Source: Bacillota bacterium
GTDB taxonomy: Bacteria > Bacillota > Clostridia > Lachnospirales > Lachnospiraceae
Reading direction: 5' to 3'
NCBI GenBank assembly: GCA_023413555.1
Contig: JAEZPG010000054.1
Location: 1 to 42,813 of the forward strand
DNA: 42,813 nucleotides
Shown: positions 16,788 to 25,800 of the stretch, piece after piece
Layout: every line of letters begins with the position of its first letter
Numbering within the stretch: position 1 is the stretch's first letter
Position numbers and translations under genes: made by a program
Notes under the pieces: generated by a model
The model's input: only the letters and a program-made list of their open reading frames with translations
Told to the model about the DNA's origin: nothing
The model's database searches: none

Positions 16788-16925
16788 ATGCCAAAGATTA
16801 AAAAGAATATTTCAAGAAAGCTGGGGAGTAATGTCGATTTAAATCGTAAAGCATTATCACTTAGGCGGTCCTGGAATGAGGTGGCGTCTTTACTTCAGGT
16901 TGACAAAGGAAACAAGAAAAAATAG
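16788..16925 (+). CDS. Small basic protein of unknown function (45 aa)
   Basis: Begins MPKIKKNISRKLGSN and ends DKGNKKK. It has about 12 Lys/Arg, no cysteine and no membrane segment. AAAGGAGG (16772-16779) sits 8 bases before the ATG, among the best RBSs in the window, and the gene lies in the short gap between trmB and trxA with 24 bases to the trxA start. The helical middle (LNRKALSLRRSWNEVASLLQ) looks like part of a nucleic-acid-binding helix. I do not recognise a family. Probably read together with trxA. Confidence 0.72.
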   Translation: MPKIKKNISRKLGSNVDLNRKALSLRRSWNEVASLLQVDKGNKKK

Positions 16926-16949
16926 CACAAGAAGAAATGGAGGTATACT

Positions 16950-17267
16950 ATGGCATTTATATTCACAGATGAAAATTTTGATCAAGAGGCTTTAAAGGAA
17001 GAAAAACTGGTAGTTGTAGATTTTTTTGCAGACTGGTGTGGACCTTGTAAGATGATGGCTCCAGTCATAGAAGAACTTGCAGAAGAGTTAAAAGGAGAAG
17101 TAAAGATTGGTAAACTTAACGTAGACGACGCACCTGAGACAGCACGTTCCTTTAGCGTTATGAACATCCCTACAATATTATTTCTTAAGAATGGAACAGC
17201 AGTTGACAAAATGGTGGGAGCTGTACCAAAGGCAAGTCTGCTGGAAAAGATTAATCAACATAAATAA
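16950..17267 (+). CDS. trxA: Thioredoxin (105 aa)
   Basis: Classical cytosolic thioredoxin with active site WCGPC (W29, C30, C33), the cis-proline segment NIPTILFLKNG and FFADWCGPCKMMAPVIEE. It reduces protein disulfides using thioredoxin reductase, which is not in this window. GGAGGT is 8 bases before ATG. It ends at a strong terminator. Confidence 0.96.
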   Translation: MAFIFTDENFDQEALKEEKLVVVDFFADWCGPCKMMAPVIEELAEELKGEVKIGKLNVDDAPETARSFSVMNIPTILFLKNGTAVDKMVGAVPKASLLEKINQHK

Positions 17268-17284
17268 ATAGAGAGAAACTTCCT

Positions 17285-17327
17285 CATCCCGAAATTGGCA
17301 ATTTACCGCCAATTCCGGGATGTCTTA
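17285..17327. terminator. Bidirectional terminator between trxA and the permease gene
   Basis: CATCCCGAAATTGGC (17285-17299) pairs with 17308-17322 (one A-C mismatch), loop of 8, then TCTTACTTT. The convergent permease gene ends at 17330. Confidence 0.85.
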
Positions 17328-17329
17328 CT

Positions 17330-18565
17330 TTACTGAGAGTCTATTTCAATTCCCTTGCGTTTTAACCGGTTGTTTATGAACTTATTAGCTAGGTAGGCAA
17401 AGACTGCTACAAAAGGAACTCCTAAGAACATGCCAAGAACGCCGGCATAAGCCCCGCCTATTGTGATACCAAAGATAACCCATAGAGGTGTTAATCCCGT
17501 AGACTCTCCTAATATCTTAGGGCCCAGATAAAGTCCATCAAATTGCTGTAGGATAAAGATCATAATAGCAAATATCAACGCTTCAATAGGATTTAAGAAG
17601 AGATAGATTAAAACCCCAGGAACAGCCCCGATAAATGGACCAAAATAAGGAATCATATTGGTGACACCTACAATAATACTTAAGAGAATGGCATAGTCTA
17701 ATCGAAGTATAGACATGGCGATGAAACATATTATCCCGATAATTAGAGAGTCGATCGATTTGCCGACAATAAATTTACTAAAGATGGTATTACATTCCCG
17801 CAAAGTCTGAAGGAAAGAAGTAGCTCTTTTCTTAGTAAGAATACAATAGGTAATCCGCTTGAAATGATACTTCAGAGAATGCTTATCAGCCAACATGTAG
17901 CAGCTAATTACGATGGCTAGTAGGATATTAATTACCATTTTTACAATAGAAACAGAGATAGAAAGCAGATAGGAAATGACATCAGTTCCGTAGTTAAAAA
18001 GCTTTGGAATCATTTCATTTATCTTAGATTCTACTACTTCAATGTTCAAGTTTGGAAAGGTGTTGGAGAATCTGGAGAGAAAATCATTTATTCCCTTTTC
18101 CACTTCTGTCAGATTTATTTTCTTATAGGAAGAATCTAAATCCTTAGCCGAGTTAACAAGCTCTGGTGTAATATACAGAATGACGATGGTAAAACAAGCC
18201 AATACAATCAGATAAGTAATAGCGATTGCAATAATCTTACGAGCTTTTACACTACTTTTCTTCATCAGTTTCTTTTCAAATAAGTTATTAAACCCTTTAA
18301 CTAATGGATTCAGGATATAAGCGATAAAGAAGGCTATGACAAAAGGAGTTAAAACACTAAATACATTTTGTAAAAAAGATACTAATCTACCCCAGTTGAC
18401 AATAGCCATAATAATTAAGGTAGCAAAGGTAACAAAAATCAAACCGTAAATGCAAATAGTATAATAGTGGGGATTTGGTTGAAAAGTGTGAGATTTGTCT
18501 TTCGATTCTTTCTTAATAGAAATTTTCTTTGTCTCAGGGTTATTTGGACTGGAAGAGCTGTTCAT
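17330..18565 (-). CDS. AI-2E (PerM/YtvI) family membrane transporter (411 aa)
   Basis: A polytopic membrane protein of about eight helices with the family's layout: paired N-terminal helices (YYTICIYGLIFVTFATLIIMA and LQNVFSVLTPFVIAFFIAYIL), a soluble middle of about 70 residues, then a helix-rich C-terminal half with VTNMIPYFGPFIGAVPG and GLYLGPKILGESTGL, which are the conserved blocks. Members include the AI-2 exporter TqsA and Na+/H+-linked transporters, so the substrate stays open. AAAGGAG lies 8 bases before the ATG. Serine-rich N-terminus is cytosolic. Confidence 0.88.
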   Translation of the reverse strand: MNSSSSPNNPETKKISIKKESKDKSHTFQPNPHYYTICIYGLIFVTFATLIIMAIVNWGRLVSFLQNVFSVLTPFVIAFFIAYILNPLVKGFNNLFEKKLMKKSSVKARKIIAIAITYLIVLACFTIVILYITPELVNSAKDLDSSYKKINLTEVEKGINDFLSRFSNTFPNLNIEVVESKINEMIPKLFNYGTDVISYLLSISVSIVKMVINILLAIVISCYMLADKHSLKYHFKRITYCILTKKRATSFLQTLRECNTIFSKFIVGKSIDSLIIGIICFIAMSILRLDYAILLSIIVGVTNMIPYFGPFIGAVPGVLIYLFLNPIEALIFAIMIFILQQFDGLYLGPKILGESTGLTPLWVIFGITIGGAYAGVLGMFLGVPFVAVFAYLANKFINNRLKRKGIEIDSQ

Positions 18566-18612
18566 TCTGTGATACTCCTTTCTACAGTAAAAAGTAGCGT
18601 AACAATATCTTT

Positions 18613-18641
18613 ATTATATAGATAAGTTCCTGTAGAATCAA
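18613..18641 (-). promoter_or_regulatory. Sigma-A promoter of the AI-2E-family permease gene
   Basis: Minus-strand TTGATT (18641-18636), 17-base spacer, TATAAT (18618-18613), about 50 bases before the start. Confidence 0.75.
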
Positions 18642-18732
18642 TCAACTAGTATAATAATAATGTATAATTATGGTGTGTTTTATACAAATTACATTTATTT
18701 ATGAAAAAATTCAAAAAATTCAAAGAAAGTAC

Positions 18733-18761
18733 TTGCATTTTAATTTTCTATCATATATAAT
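18733..18761 (+). promoter_or_regulatory. Sigma-A promoter for tRNA-Lys
   Basis: TTGCAT (18733-18738), 17-base spacer, TATAAT (18756-18761); the tRNA begins at 18806. Confidence 0.8.
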
Positions 18762-18805
18762 TAATCTCGCGTTAAGAAATTACAAAATAATTTCATAAGT
18801 CTTAA

Positions 18806-18878
18806 GCGCTTCTAGCTCAGTTGGTAGAGCACCTGACTCTTAATCAGGGTGTCCAGGGTTCGAGCCCCTGGAGGCGCA
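18806..18878 (+). tRNA. tRNA-Lys (anticodon CTT)
   Basis: Acceptor GCGCTTC with GAGGCGC (one G:U), D arm GCTC/GAGC, anticodon stem CCTGA/TCAGG with loop CTCTTAA (anticodon CTT, reads AAG), T arm with loop TTCGAGC. Discriminator A; CCA is not encoded. An independent unit with its own promoter and terminator. Confidence 0.95.
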
Positions 18879-18882
18879 TTGA

Positions 18883-18930
18883 AAAGTCTTAGTTTGGCGG
18901 AACTTGAGTCCGTTGGGTTAGGGCTTTTTT
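18883..18930 (+). terminator. Terminator of tRNA-Lys, stem rich in G:U pairs
   Basis: Arms 18883-18901 and 18909-18927 pair over 19 positions without a mismatch if G:U is allowed; about nine of the pairs are G:U. A 7-nt loop and six T's follow. Confidence 0.8.
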
Positions 18931-18931
18931 G

Positions 18932-18960
18932 TTGCATTTAAAACATAGATTAAATATAAT
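18932..18960 (+). promoter_or_regulatory. Sigma-A promoter of the MBL lipoprotein gene
   Basis: TTGCAT (18932-18937), 17-base spacer, TATAAT (18955-18960). The -35 starts two bases after the T run of the tRNA terminator, so the two units are packed back to back. Confidence 0.8.
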
Positions 18961-18990
18961 TAAAACATAAAAATAGAGAGGTCATGATAT

Positions 18991-20262
18991 ATGTTTAAAA
19001 GACTAGAAAGAATAATTGTATTACTAGTGACTATGCTAATGGTTGTATTAGTTGGTTGCGGCACTGTAGGTAATAAGCAGAATACAAGTGGACAAAAGGA
19101 AACAATCATACCACATCAGAGCCAAGAATCAACAAAAGCGCCAGTCAAAACACCGGAGGTAACGAAAAAATCTACGCAGAGTCCGAAGGTAACGAAAGCG
19201 CCAGTAAAAAGCCAAGAGGCAACGAAAGAACCAAATTCTTCAGACAATAAAAAGGAGACTTCCTTTGAAATTCATTTTATAGATTGTGGGCAAGGAGATA
19301 GCATTCTCCTTCGTTCAGAAGGTCAAACAATGCTTATTGATGCTGCTAATAATTCCGATGGGAATGCTATTGTATCCTATCTAAAGAAACAGGGGGTAGA
19401 AAAGCTGGATTATCTGGTGGGGACCCACCCAGACGCAGATCATATTGGAGGATTGGATACTGTTATTAACTCACTTAAGATTGGAAAAGTCTATCTACCT
19501 AAGAAACAGAACAATACAAAGACATTTGAAGATGTATTGTTAGCTATTAGTAGCAAAGGACTTAAGATTTCTGCGCCTAAGCCGGGGACCGAGATTACAC
19601 TGGGAGGAGCTAGGTTAACCATTCTTGGACCAATTAATTATTATGAGGATAACAACAACAATAATTCCATTGTAATCCGAGCAGTACACGGAGAGAATTC
19701 ATTTGTATTGACCGGTGATGCCGAGCTACAGGAAGAGACTGATATCATGGAAGCAGGGGTAAACCTTGAGGCCACAGTACTCAAGGTTGGTCATCATGGA
19801 AGTAACTCTTCCACCTCTAGATTTTTTCTTGAAAAGGTGGATCCAAAATATGCTGTAATTAGCTGTGGTGCGGGTAACAAATACGGACACCCACATAAGG
19901 AAACTTTAGATTACTTAGATAACTATAAGGTAAAAGTCTTTCGTACTGACATGGAACAGACCATTATTATGAAGTCAGATGGTAAGAATCTGAAGATTAG
20001 TACTGGTAACCCTTCTGCAAAGGGAAGTAGTAAAGATAGTGGAAGTGTAAATAAAAAGGAGGATAGTACACAGATAAAGGGTGATGCCAACTCAAATCAA
20101 ACTGGTACTGTAAGCGGAAGTTATATCGGCAATAAAAACTCTAAAAAGTTCCACTTGTCTAGTTGTAAATCCCTACCATTAGAAAAAAACCGTGTGTATT
20201 TTAAAATCAGAAAAGAAGCTATTAATGAGGATTATGACCCATGTAAGAATTGTAATCCTTAA
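18991..20262 (+). CDS. ComEC/Rec2-like metallo-beta-lactamase-fold lipoprotein (423 aa)
   Basis: An exported lipoprotein: hydrophobic N-terminus with lipobox LVGC (C23). Residues 45-80 are a Thr/Lys/Pro linker with repeated TKAPVK/TQSPKVTK units. The MBL domain (about 92-335) shows FIDCGQGDSILL and GTHPDADHIGG (H146, D148, D150, H151) and later KVGHHGSNSSTS, as in the C-terminal domain of ComEC; these stand-alone forms may be extracellular nucleases or phosphodiesterases. A final module (SYIGNKNSKKFHLSSC ... DYDPCKNCNP) has a His and three Cys like the Ada-type metal-binding tail on secreted nucleases. AGAGAGG is upstream. A DUF3006 gene follows 12 bases later. Confidence 0.85.
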   Translation: MFKRLERIIVLLVTMLMVVLVGCGTVGNKQNTSGQKETIIPHQSQESTKAPVKTPEVTKKSTQSPKVTKAPVKSQEATKEPNSSDNKKETSFEIHFIDCGQGDSILLRSEGQTMLIDAANNSDGNAIVSYLKKQGVEKLDYLVGTHPDADHIGGLDTVINSLKIGKVYLPKKQNNTKTFEDVLLAISSKGLKISAPKPGTEITLGGARLTILGPINYYEDNNNNNSIVIRAVHGENSFVLTGDAELQEETDIMEAGVNLEATVLKVGHHGSNSSTSRFFLEKVDPKYAVISCGAGNKYGHPHKETLDYLDNYKVKVFRTDMEQTIIMKSDGKNLKISTGNPSAKGSSKDSGSVNKKEDSTQIKGDANSNQTGTVSGSYIGNKNSKKFHLSSCKSLPLEKNRVYFKIRKEAINEDYDPCKNCNP

Positions 20263-20274
20263 GGGGGAAAGAGT

Positions 20275-20487
20275 ATGTATATTGTGGATCGAATAGAAGG
20301 AGCTTTTGTAGTATGCGAAAGAGAGGATAAATCTTTTGTGGACCTTAAGAAGTCTTTGTTTCCAGACAATGTGAAAACAGGGGATGTGGTGTATGAGGAG
20401 AATGGTAGATATCTCATTAACCAGAAGGAGACAGAGAAAAGGAGTAAAAGAATCGGTAAGCTTATGGACAGCTTATGGGAGGATTAG
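20275..20487 (+). CDS. DUF3006 family small protein (70 aa)
   Basis: Starts YIVDRIEGAFVVCE and has the pattern VKTGDVVYEENGRYLI, matching the small beta-rich DUF3006 family, which very often sits directly downstream of a ComEC-like MBL gene, as here. A strong RBS (AAGGGGG) precedes the ATG. Function is unknown; co-expression with the lipoprotein is implied by the 12-base gap. The protein itself has no signal peptide. Confidence 0.85.
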   Translation: MYIVDRIEGAFVVCEREDKSFVDLKKSLFPDNVKTGDVVYEENGRYLINQKETEKRSKRIGKLMDSLWED

Positions 20488-20656
20488 ATAATTTAATACA
20501 GAAGATGCTACTGGACTAATCTTAATTATCTCTTAATTATTTAGAAAATTATTTATAAATAGGGAATAATTTGGTAAAATAAAAAGAATCATTGCTATAA
20601 GAAATAAATGATAAATACAACTTAAGTGATATAAGAAATCAGATAGGAGAAGGTAT

Positions 20657-21589
20657 ATGGATAATCAGATGGCAGTCCAGAGCATATTACAAGAGGTAAA
20701 GACTGTAATAAAGGGTAAGGATGAGGTTGTTGAAAAGGTGTTAATAGCATTGTTAGCAAAGGGGCATATCTTGATTGAAGATATACCGGGTGTTGGAAAG
20801 ACCACAATGGCGTTGGCATTTTCTAAGGCCATGTCTCTGGATTATAAGAGAATGCAGTTTACACCTGATGTATTACCTACAGATGTGGTTGGCTTTACTG
20901 TGCTGACCAAAGACCAAACATTTGAGTATAAACCCGGAGCTGTACTTTGTAATCTGTTTTTAGCAGATGAGATTAACCGAACGTCTTCTAAAACCCAATC
21001 AGCCCTATTAGAGGTTATGGAAGAAGGAAAAGTAACTGTAGATGGTATTACCAGAGATGTTCCATTACCTTTCAATGTGATTGCCACGCAGAATCCGGAG
21101 GGAAGTGCAGGAACACAGCTCTTGCCTGAATCCCAACTGGATCGTTTTATGATAAAAATATCTATGGGATATCCTGATATCCATGAAGAGATTAATATAA
21201 TTAGAGGAAAACAAGCCGGCAATCCTTTAAATGATGTGAAACCTTCTGTGACCAAGGATCAGATTCTACATATGCAAGACCAGGTAAATAGTGTCTTTAT
21301 GCATGACGTGCTCTTTACGTATGTTACAGCACTGGTGTCTGCCACTAGAAATCATCCGATGATTTCTTTAGGTGCAAGTCCAAGAGGAAGTATAGCTCTT
21401 ACTGCAGCTGCCAAATCTCGTGCTTATGTAAAAGGAAGAGATTATGTTTTACCGGAAGATATTAGTGCATTATTTCCTGACATTATCAGTCATCGCCTTG
21501 TGTTAACTTCTAAGGCACGGGTAAGCCATGTGAGTGTAGATTATGTGATTAGTCAGATTCTGTTCCAGATAGAGTCGCCTAAGCTATAA
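20657..21589 (+). CDS. MoxR-type AAA+ ATPase (310 aa)
   Basis: AAA+ chaperone-like ATPase of the MoxR/RavA group. Walker A is GVGKTTMA (near residues 42-49), Walker B is LFLADEINR (near 103-111), with sensor NVIATQNPEG and the arginine-bearing LPESQLDRFM and GASPRGSIAL. MoxR proteins usually act with a DUF58/VWA-like partner to mature enzymes or remodel cell-envelope proteins. The DUF58 gene follows directly. The ATG has AGGAGAAGG upstream. No confident promoter is visible in the 169-base gap (20488-20656), which is AT-rich and holds nothing else I can name. Confidence 0.95.
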   Translation: MDNQMAVQSILQEVKTVIKGKDEVVEKVLIALLAKGHILIEDIPGVGKTTMALAFSKAMSLDYKRMQFTPDVLPTDVVGFTVLTKDQTFEYKPGAVLCNLFLADEINRTSSKTQSALLEVMEEGKVTVDGITRDVPLPFNVIATQNPEGSAGTQLLPESQLDRFMIKISMGYPDIHEEINIIRGKQAGNPLNDVKPSVTKDQILHMQDQVNSVFMHDVLFTYVTALVSATRNHPMISLGASPRGSIALTAAAKSRAYVKGRDYVLPEDISALFPDIISHRLVLTSKARVSHVSVDYVISQILFQIESPKL

Positions 21590-21653
21590 AATCGATACTA
21601 GAATGTGAATAACATAGGCGTTTTGTGGATAAACCGAAAGGAAATCATAGCAA

Positions 21654-22841
21654 ATGTGGATTAACAAGGTGATATATTTTGTACTAATTATATATGCAGC
21701 AGTTCTGGCTTTAATCTATTCCGAGGCACAAGCTTTATATATATTTATAATTCTAGCTTTGCTGCCCTTTGTATTTTTGACACAGGTATTTGTGACAAGG
21801 AGAAAAATTCAGATAACCCTTACTTCCAGTTCTACACTGGCGGTTGCAGGGGTGGACGACATACCATTGAGCCTTTATATAAGCAATAAATCGATCTTAC
21901 CTGTTACCTGTATTAAGATGATAGTAGAGTATGGGAATACGTTTAGTAATCAAAAAGATAAGCAAGTATTCATGATCAGTCTGGGAGCAAAAAAAGAGAA
22001 AAAGATTGATTTTATGCTTCAATCCTCCCACACAGGACTAGTAAAGGTTAAAGTGGCGAAAGTAAAGGTATATGACTTTATAAGAGTGTTCTCTCGAAGA
22101 TGCAAATGTGAGGCTGCGGTTGATATGCCTGTTATGCCGGAGATCTTTGGGATAGAGAACAATATTACTATCCGTGAACCAGATTTTGTGGAAAGTGACA
22201 CATTCTCCAAGAACAAACCAGGAGATGATCCTAGTGAGGTATTTGATATTCGTGAATATAAGGAAGGGGATAAGATTCACAGAATTCATTGGAAACTTAG
22301 TAGTAAAAAGGATACAGTATTGGTGAAGGATTATAGCCTCCCTATTACAAATTCCTCCATAATCTTGGTGAATAATGCTTTTCCTTCTCACATTCCTAAT
22401 AAGCTTGCTTATATGGATGCTGTATTGGAAACAACAGCAGCTGTCAGCTATCATCTATTAATCAGTGACTATCATCACAGTGTAGGGTGGTGCGATCAGA
22501 AGGAGGAATATTACGTATCCAACACAATAGAGAATTTTGATGATATGCATTATATGATGTGTAATCTTATTCAGGCTACCCCAGCGGAGGAGAAAAATAA
22601 TATCTTAGACTTATATCAGGTATATGGAGGAGGTAAACAGATTTCCAAGCTTTTCTATATTACATATGAATTAACAGAGGAAACAATAGTGTTATTAACG
22701 GATTGCTTTGGAGTTGCACAAATAGAGGTACTTCTAATAGGCAATCAAGAGGCAGAGGAAGAGTTTTATGGAAGTCGACTTCATAAGCAGTATATTTCTA
22801 TTACCAATAATAAAGCCAGTATAGAAACCTTACAATGGTAA
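21654..22841 (+). CDS. DUF58 domain membrane protein (395 aa)
   Basis: Two N-terminal membrane helices (about 5-22 and 26-46) then a cytosolic region. The DUF58 signature FDIREYKEGDKIHRIHWKLS is at about residues 197-216. Family members are the usual MoxR partner and have a VWA-like fold; a MIDAS motif is not evident here. It begins 64 bases after moxR with AAAGGAAA before the ATG, and the transglutaminase gene follows 14 bases after its stop. Confidence 0.92.
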   Translation: MWINKVIYFVLIIYAAVLALIYSEAQALYIFIILALLPFVFLTQVFVTRRKIQITLTSSSTLAVAGVDDIPLSLYISNKSILPVTCIKMIVEYGNTFSNQKDKQVFMISLGAKKEKKIDFMLQSSHTGLVKVKVAKVKVYDFIRVFSRRCKCEAAVDMPVMPEIFGIENNITIREPDFVESDTFSKNKPGDDPSEVFDIREYKEGDKIHRIHWKLSSKKDTVLVKDYSLPITNSSIILVNNAFPSHIPNKLAYMDAVLETTAAVSYHLLISDYHHSVGWCDQKEEYYVSNTIENFDDMHYMMCNLIQATPAEEKNNILDLYQVYGGGKQISKLFYITYELTEETIVLLTDCFGVAQIEVLLIGNQEAEEEFYGSRLHKQYISITNNKASIETLQW

Positions 22842-22855
22842 CATAAGGAGCAGAT

Positions 22856-25800
22856 ATGAGACGAAATCAAAGGGATTATGGGCTAACCATAGCGAAAAAC
22901 ATAGAAGTAACGGAAATTGTATCTTCTAAAAGGTTTATTACAGCATACATTCTTCAAGCATTGATGGTCATCTTTCTGTGCCTAAGTACTATTTATTGCT
23001 TTGTAAGTGGTTTAAACATTGAGGTGAATGTTCTGGGACTAAATCTAAGAGTGATTGCATTTTCGATTGGTCTCTTTGTGATGTTTCTTTTTAAACCATA
23101 CATTAAGTTTACATTACCCACAGTATTTTTTATGTTCCTCCTCATAATATATCTCTGGTGGGGTTATATTCAAGCTAGTTTTACGAGTGTAGCTAACTCC
23201 TTTATTGAGTTATATAATCATTATTATGTTAACACTATTGAGGAGTTTTCCTATCAGGCATTAGGTGACCAGATATCTAATAATACAATCATCTATTTCT
23301 ACAGCTTTATTTTAACCGCCTTTCTATGCTACATGGTGCTTTATGGGAAAAGTGTAGTTCTCTACCTGGTAATAACGATTCCCGTAGCGATGTTGCCACT
23401 ACTCGTTGGTTACATGCCTTCCTTTCTTCCTTATGTATGCTATGTTGCAGGAACCATAGGCATATTTGGAGCCTTCATAAGTGAAAAGTTAGGGCAGATG
23501 CCTAAAAGAGTGAAAGGAGTTACTTATAAAGACCCACTCTTGCAAGTGGGTTGGTCTAAGGTCGCAGTACAATATATAAGTGTAGCGACGGTGTTAGTGG
23601 TGGCTATTTTGGCTTATAAAGCCTACTCACCTGAGAGATATGAAGAAGAGTTTAAGGCTGAGGAAATTATTTCCTCAGCAAAAGCAAGGTTTGACAATAT
23701 TCTGTCTGGAGACCTATTTGAAGATACCATCTTTGGAGATTGGTTTAGTCAAAAGAGAATTTCGGGAGGGGGCATCAATAAGGGCATTCTCAACAATGTG
23801 GGGGAGTTAAACTTTGATCATGAAGTAGCCCTTAAGGTTCTTACAGAAAGAAAAGAGAATCCAGGTCCATGTTATTTGAAGGCATATGTAGGAGAACAGT
23901 ATAGTACAAATCGATGGAAAGAATTATCTGAGGAGGATCAGGAAAAGCTTAACCAAGTAGAGTCAGGATTTACATTAAGTTATAATGGAGAGAGTATGAC
24001 ATCAACCATGGTTAAACTACTGAATGATTCACCATATGATTTAAATCATTATAGAATGAATACAATGAAAGTTGAGATTGAGGGAGCAAATAAGGACAGT
24101 CATTTTATGCCTTATAACACTATAAGCAATATCTCAAATGATAAAGGTTCCTTAAGGACAGATCAGACAGAGTATGAATATATGGATTTTGCACTAAGTA
24201 ATGAAAGTGGATCTCCGTTAAGCCAGAACTATCGTAAGATTGATGCCTTAAATGTATTAAAGATGAACCTTATTAATTCAGCGATCTTTGAGAAGTATTA
24301 TCAAGTAGAAATGAAGACCAACTGGGACCAGCAGATTGCGATTAAAGATAGAGAAACCTTAAGTGAAGAATTATCTCCCTATGGAGTAGGAATAACGAAT
24401 AGCATACAGAACTATTTAACAGTTCCTCTATCTGAGGTGTATACCGGTGAATTGCCATATCTTTTTTTCGAACAATCGGCCTTTATTGGGAGCAACCTTC
24501 CTGTTTATCTAGATAAGTTTGATTTTGTGCTTAATGTGGGTAATGCCATCTCACAGTTTAATCAATATGCAATAGAAGAAAACGCTTATTTTAACTTTGT
24601 TAGAGAAGCCTATACTAAGTTGCCTGAGGAAGGCCTTGAAAGGGTAAAACAATTGGTGGCAGGTCACGTGGTTACAGTAACTCCAACAGTTTTAGATGGA
24701 AAGCCTTATACTGACCTTCAACAGCTAGGTGGACTTAAAAGTGTACTGGATACTTATAAGAAACATCTTAATCTGCTAGATACTGGTGATTCCATGCAAA
24801 ATATTAGAGATGATGAGAATTCGATTCAGACGAAGTATTATGAAGCCATTGAATATGTAAGGAATTATCTAGCTCAGAATACCTCCTACTCACTAAAGCC
24901 TGGCCTAGCACCTAGAGGAGAAGATTATGTGGATTATTTTCTCTTTGAGAATAAAAAAGGTTTTTGTGTTCATTATGCAACAGCAGCAACGGTAATGCTT
25001 CGAGCAATGGGAGTACCTGCTAGATATGTGGAAGGTTATGTCATAACTTCTGATCAGTATGAAGGTCTGAAACCAGAAGATAAAAAAAGTAATTGGGAAA
25101 ATGAGGGGCGCACAGACGCTGAACAAGAATCTGTTGATATGGTTAAAATCAATGTGATGGACGAGAATGCCCATGCGTGGGTGGAAGTTTATCTACCTGG
25201 ACTAGGATGGCAACCAGTGGAGATGACAGCTCCTTATATCACTGATTCAAATATTAAGATACCTTCGGTAAATGTAGACCCTAATGCAAACCTAAAGCCA
25301 ACACCTTCAGCTACAATTACGCCGTCTTCTACACCTACAGTATCACCATCTGTATCACCAACGGTAAGTCCATCGCCAACAATGAATCCTAGTGAATCAG
25401 ACGATTCATCCATAATCAAGGAGGATGGTTTCTTTGGGGGTTTAAGATATTGGTATCACGGATTAAGTAGCTCGGTAAGAAATATAATAAAGAGTGTCTT
25501 GGTACTGTTACTGCTACTGATTCTATTTATTGGAGGAGTGTATATACGTTGTCTGATAATTAGAAGGATGCGAGCTAAGAAAAGACACCTACTTACGAAT
25601 AGTCAATGGGTGATCTATGAGAATATTAGATTAAGTAAAGTTTTAGGGCAGAATAAGGTCTCATACCAAACAAAGGAACCTTATAAAGAATTTGTATCAC
25701 AGCTATGTAATAAATTTGACTTTGTGGATGAGCAGCAGGCACAGTCTTACTATGGGATTCTATTGAAGGCAAGATTTGATCAGAATGAAATTAGTGAAAC

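Noticed and set aside
20842..21255. 137-codon minus-strand frame inside the MoxR gene
   Set aside because: No RBS, no motif, entirely within the conserved AAA+ gene on the other strand.
25234..25419. Gly/Val/Asp-repeat minus-strand frame
   Set aside because: Reverse reading of the Thr/Ser/Pro linker repeat of the transglutaminase.
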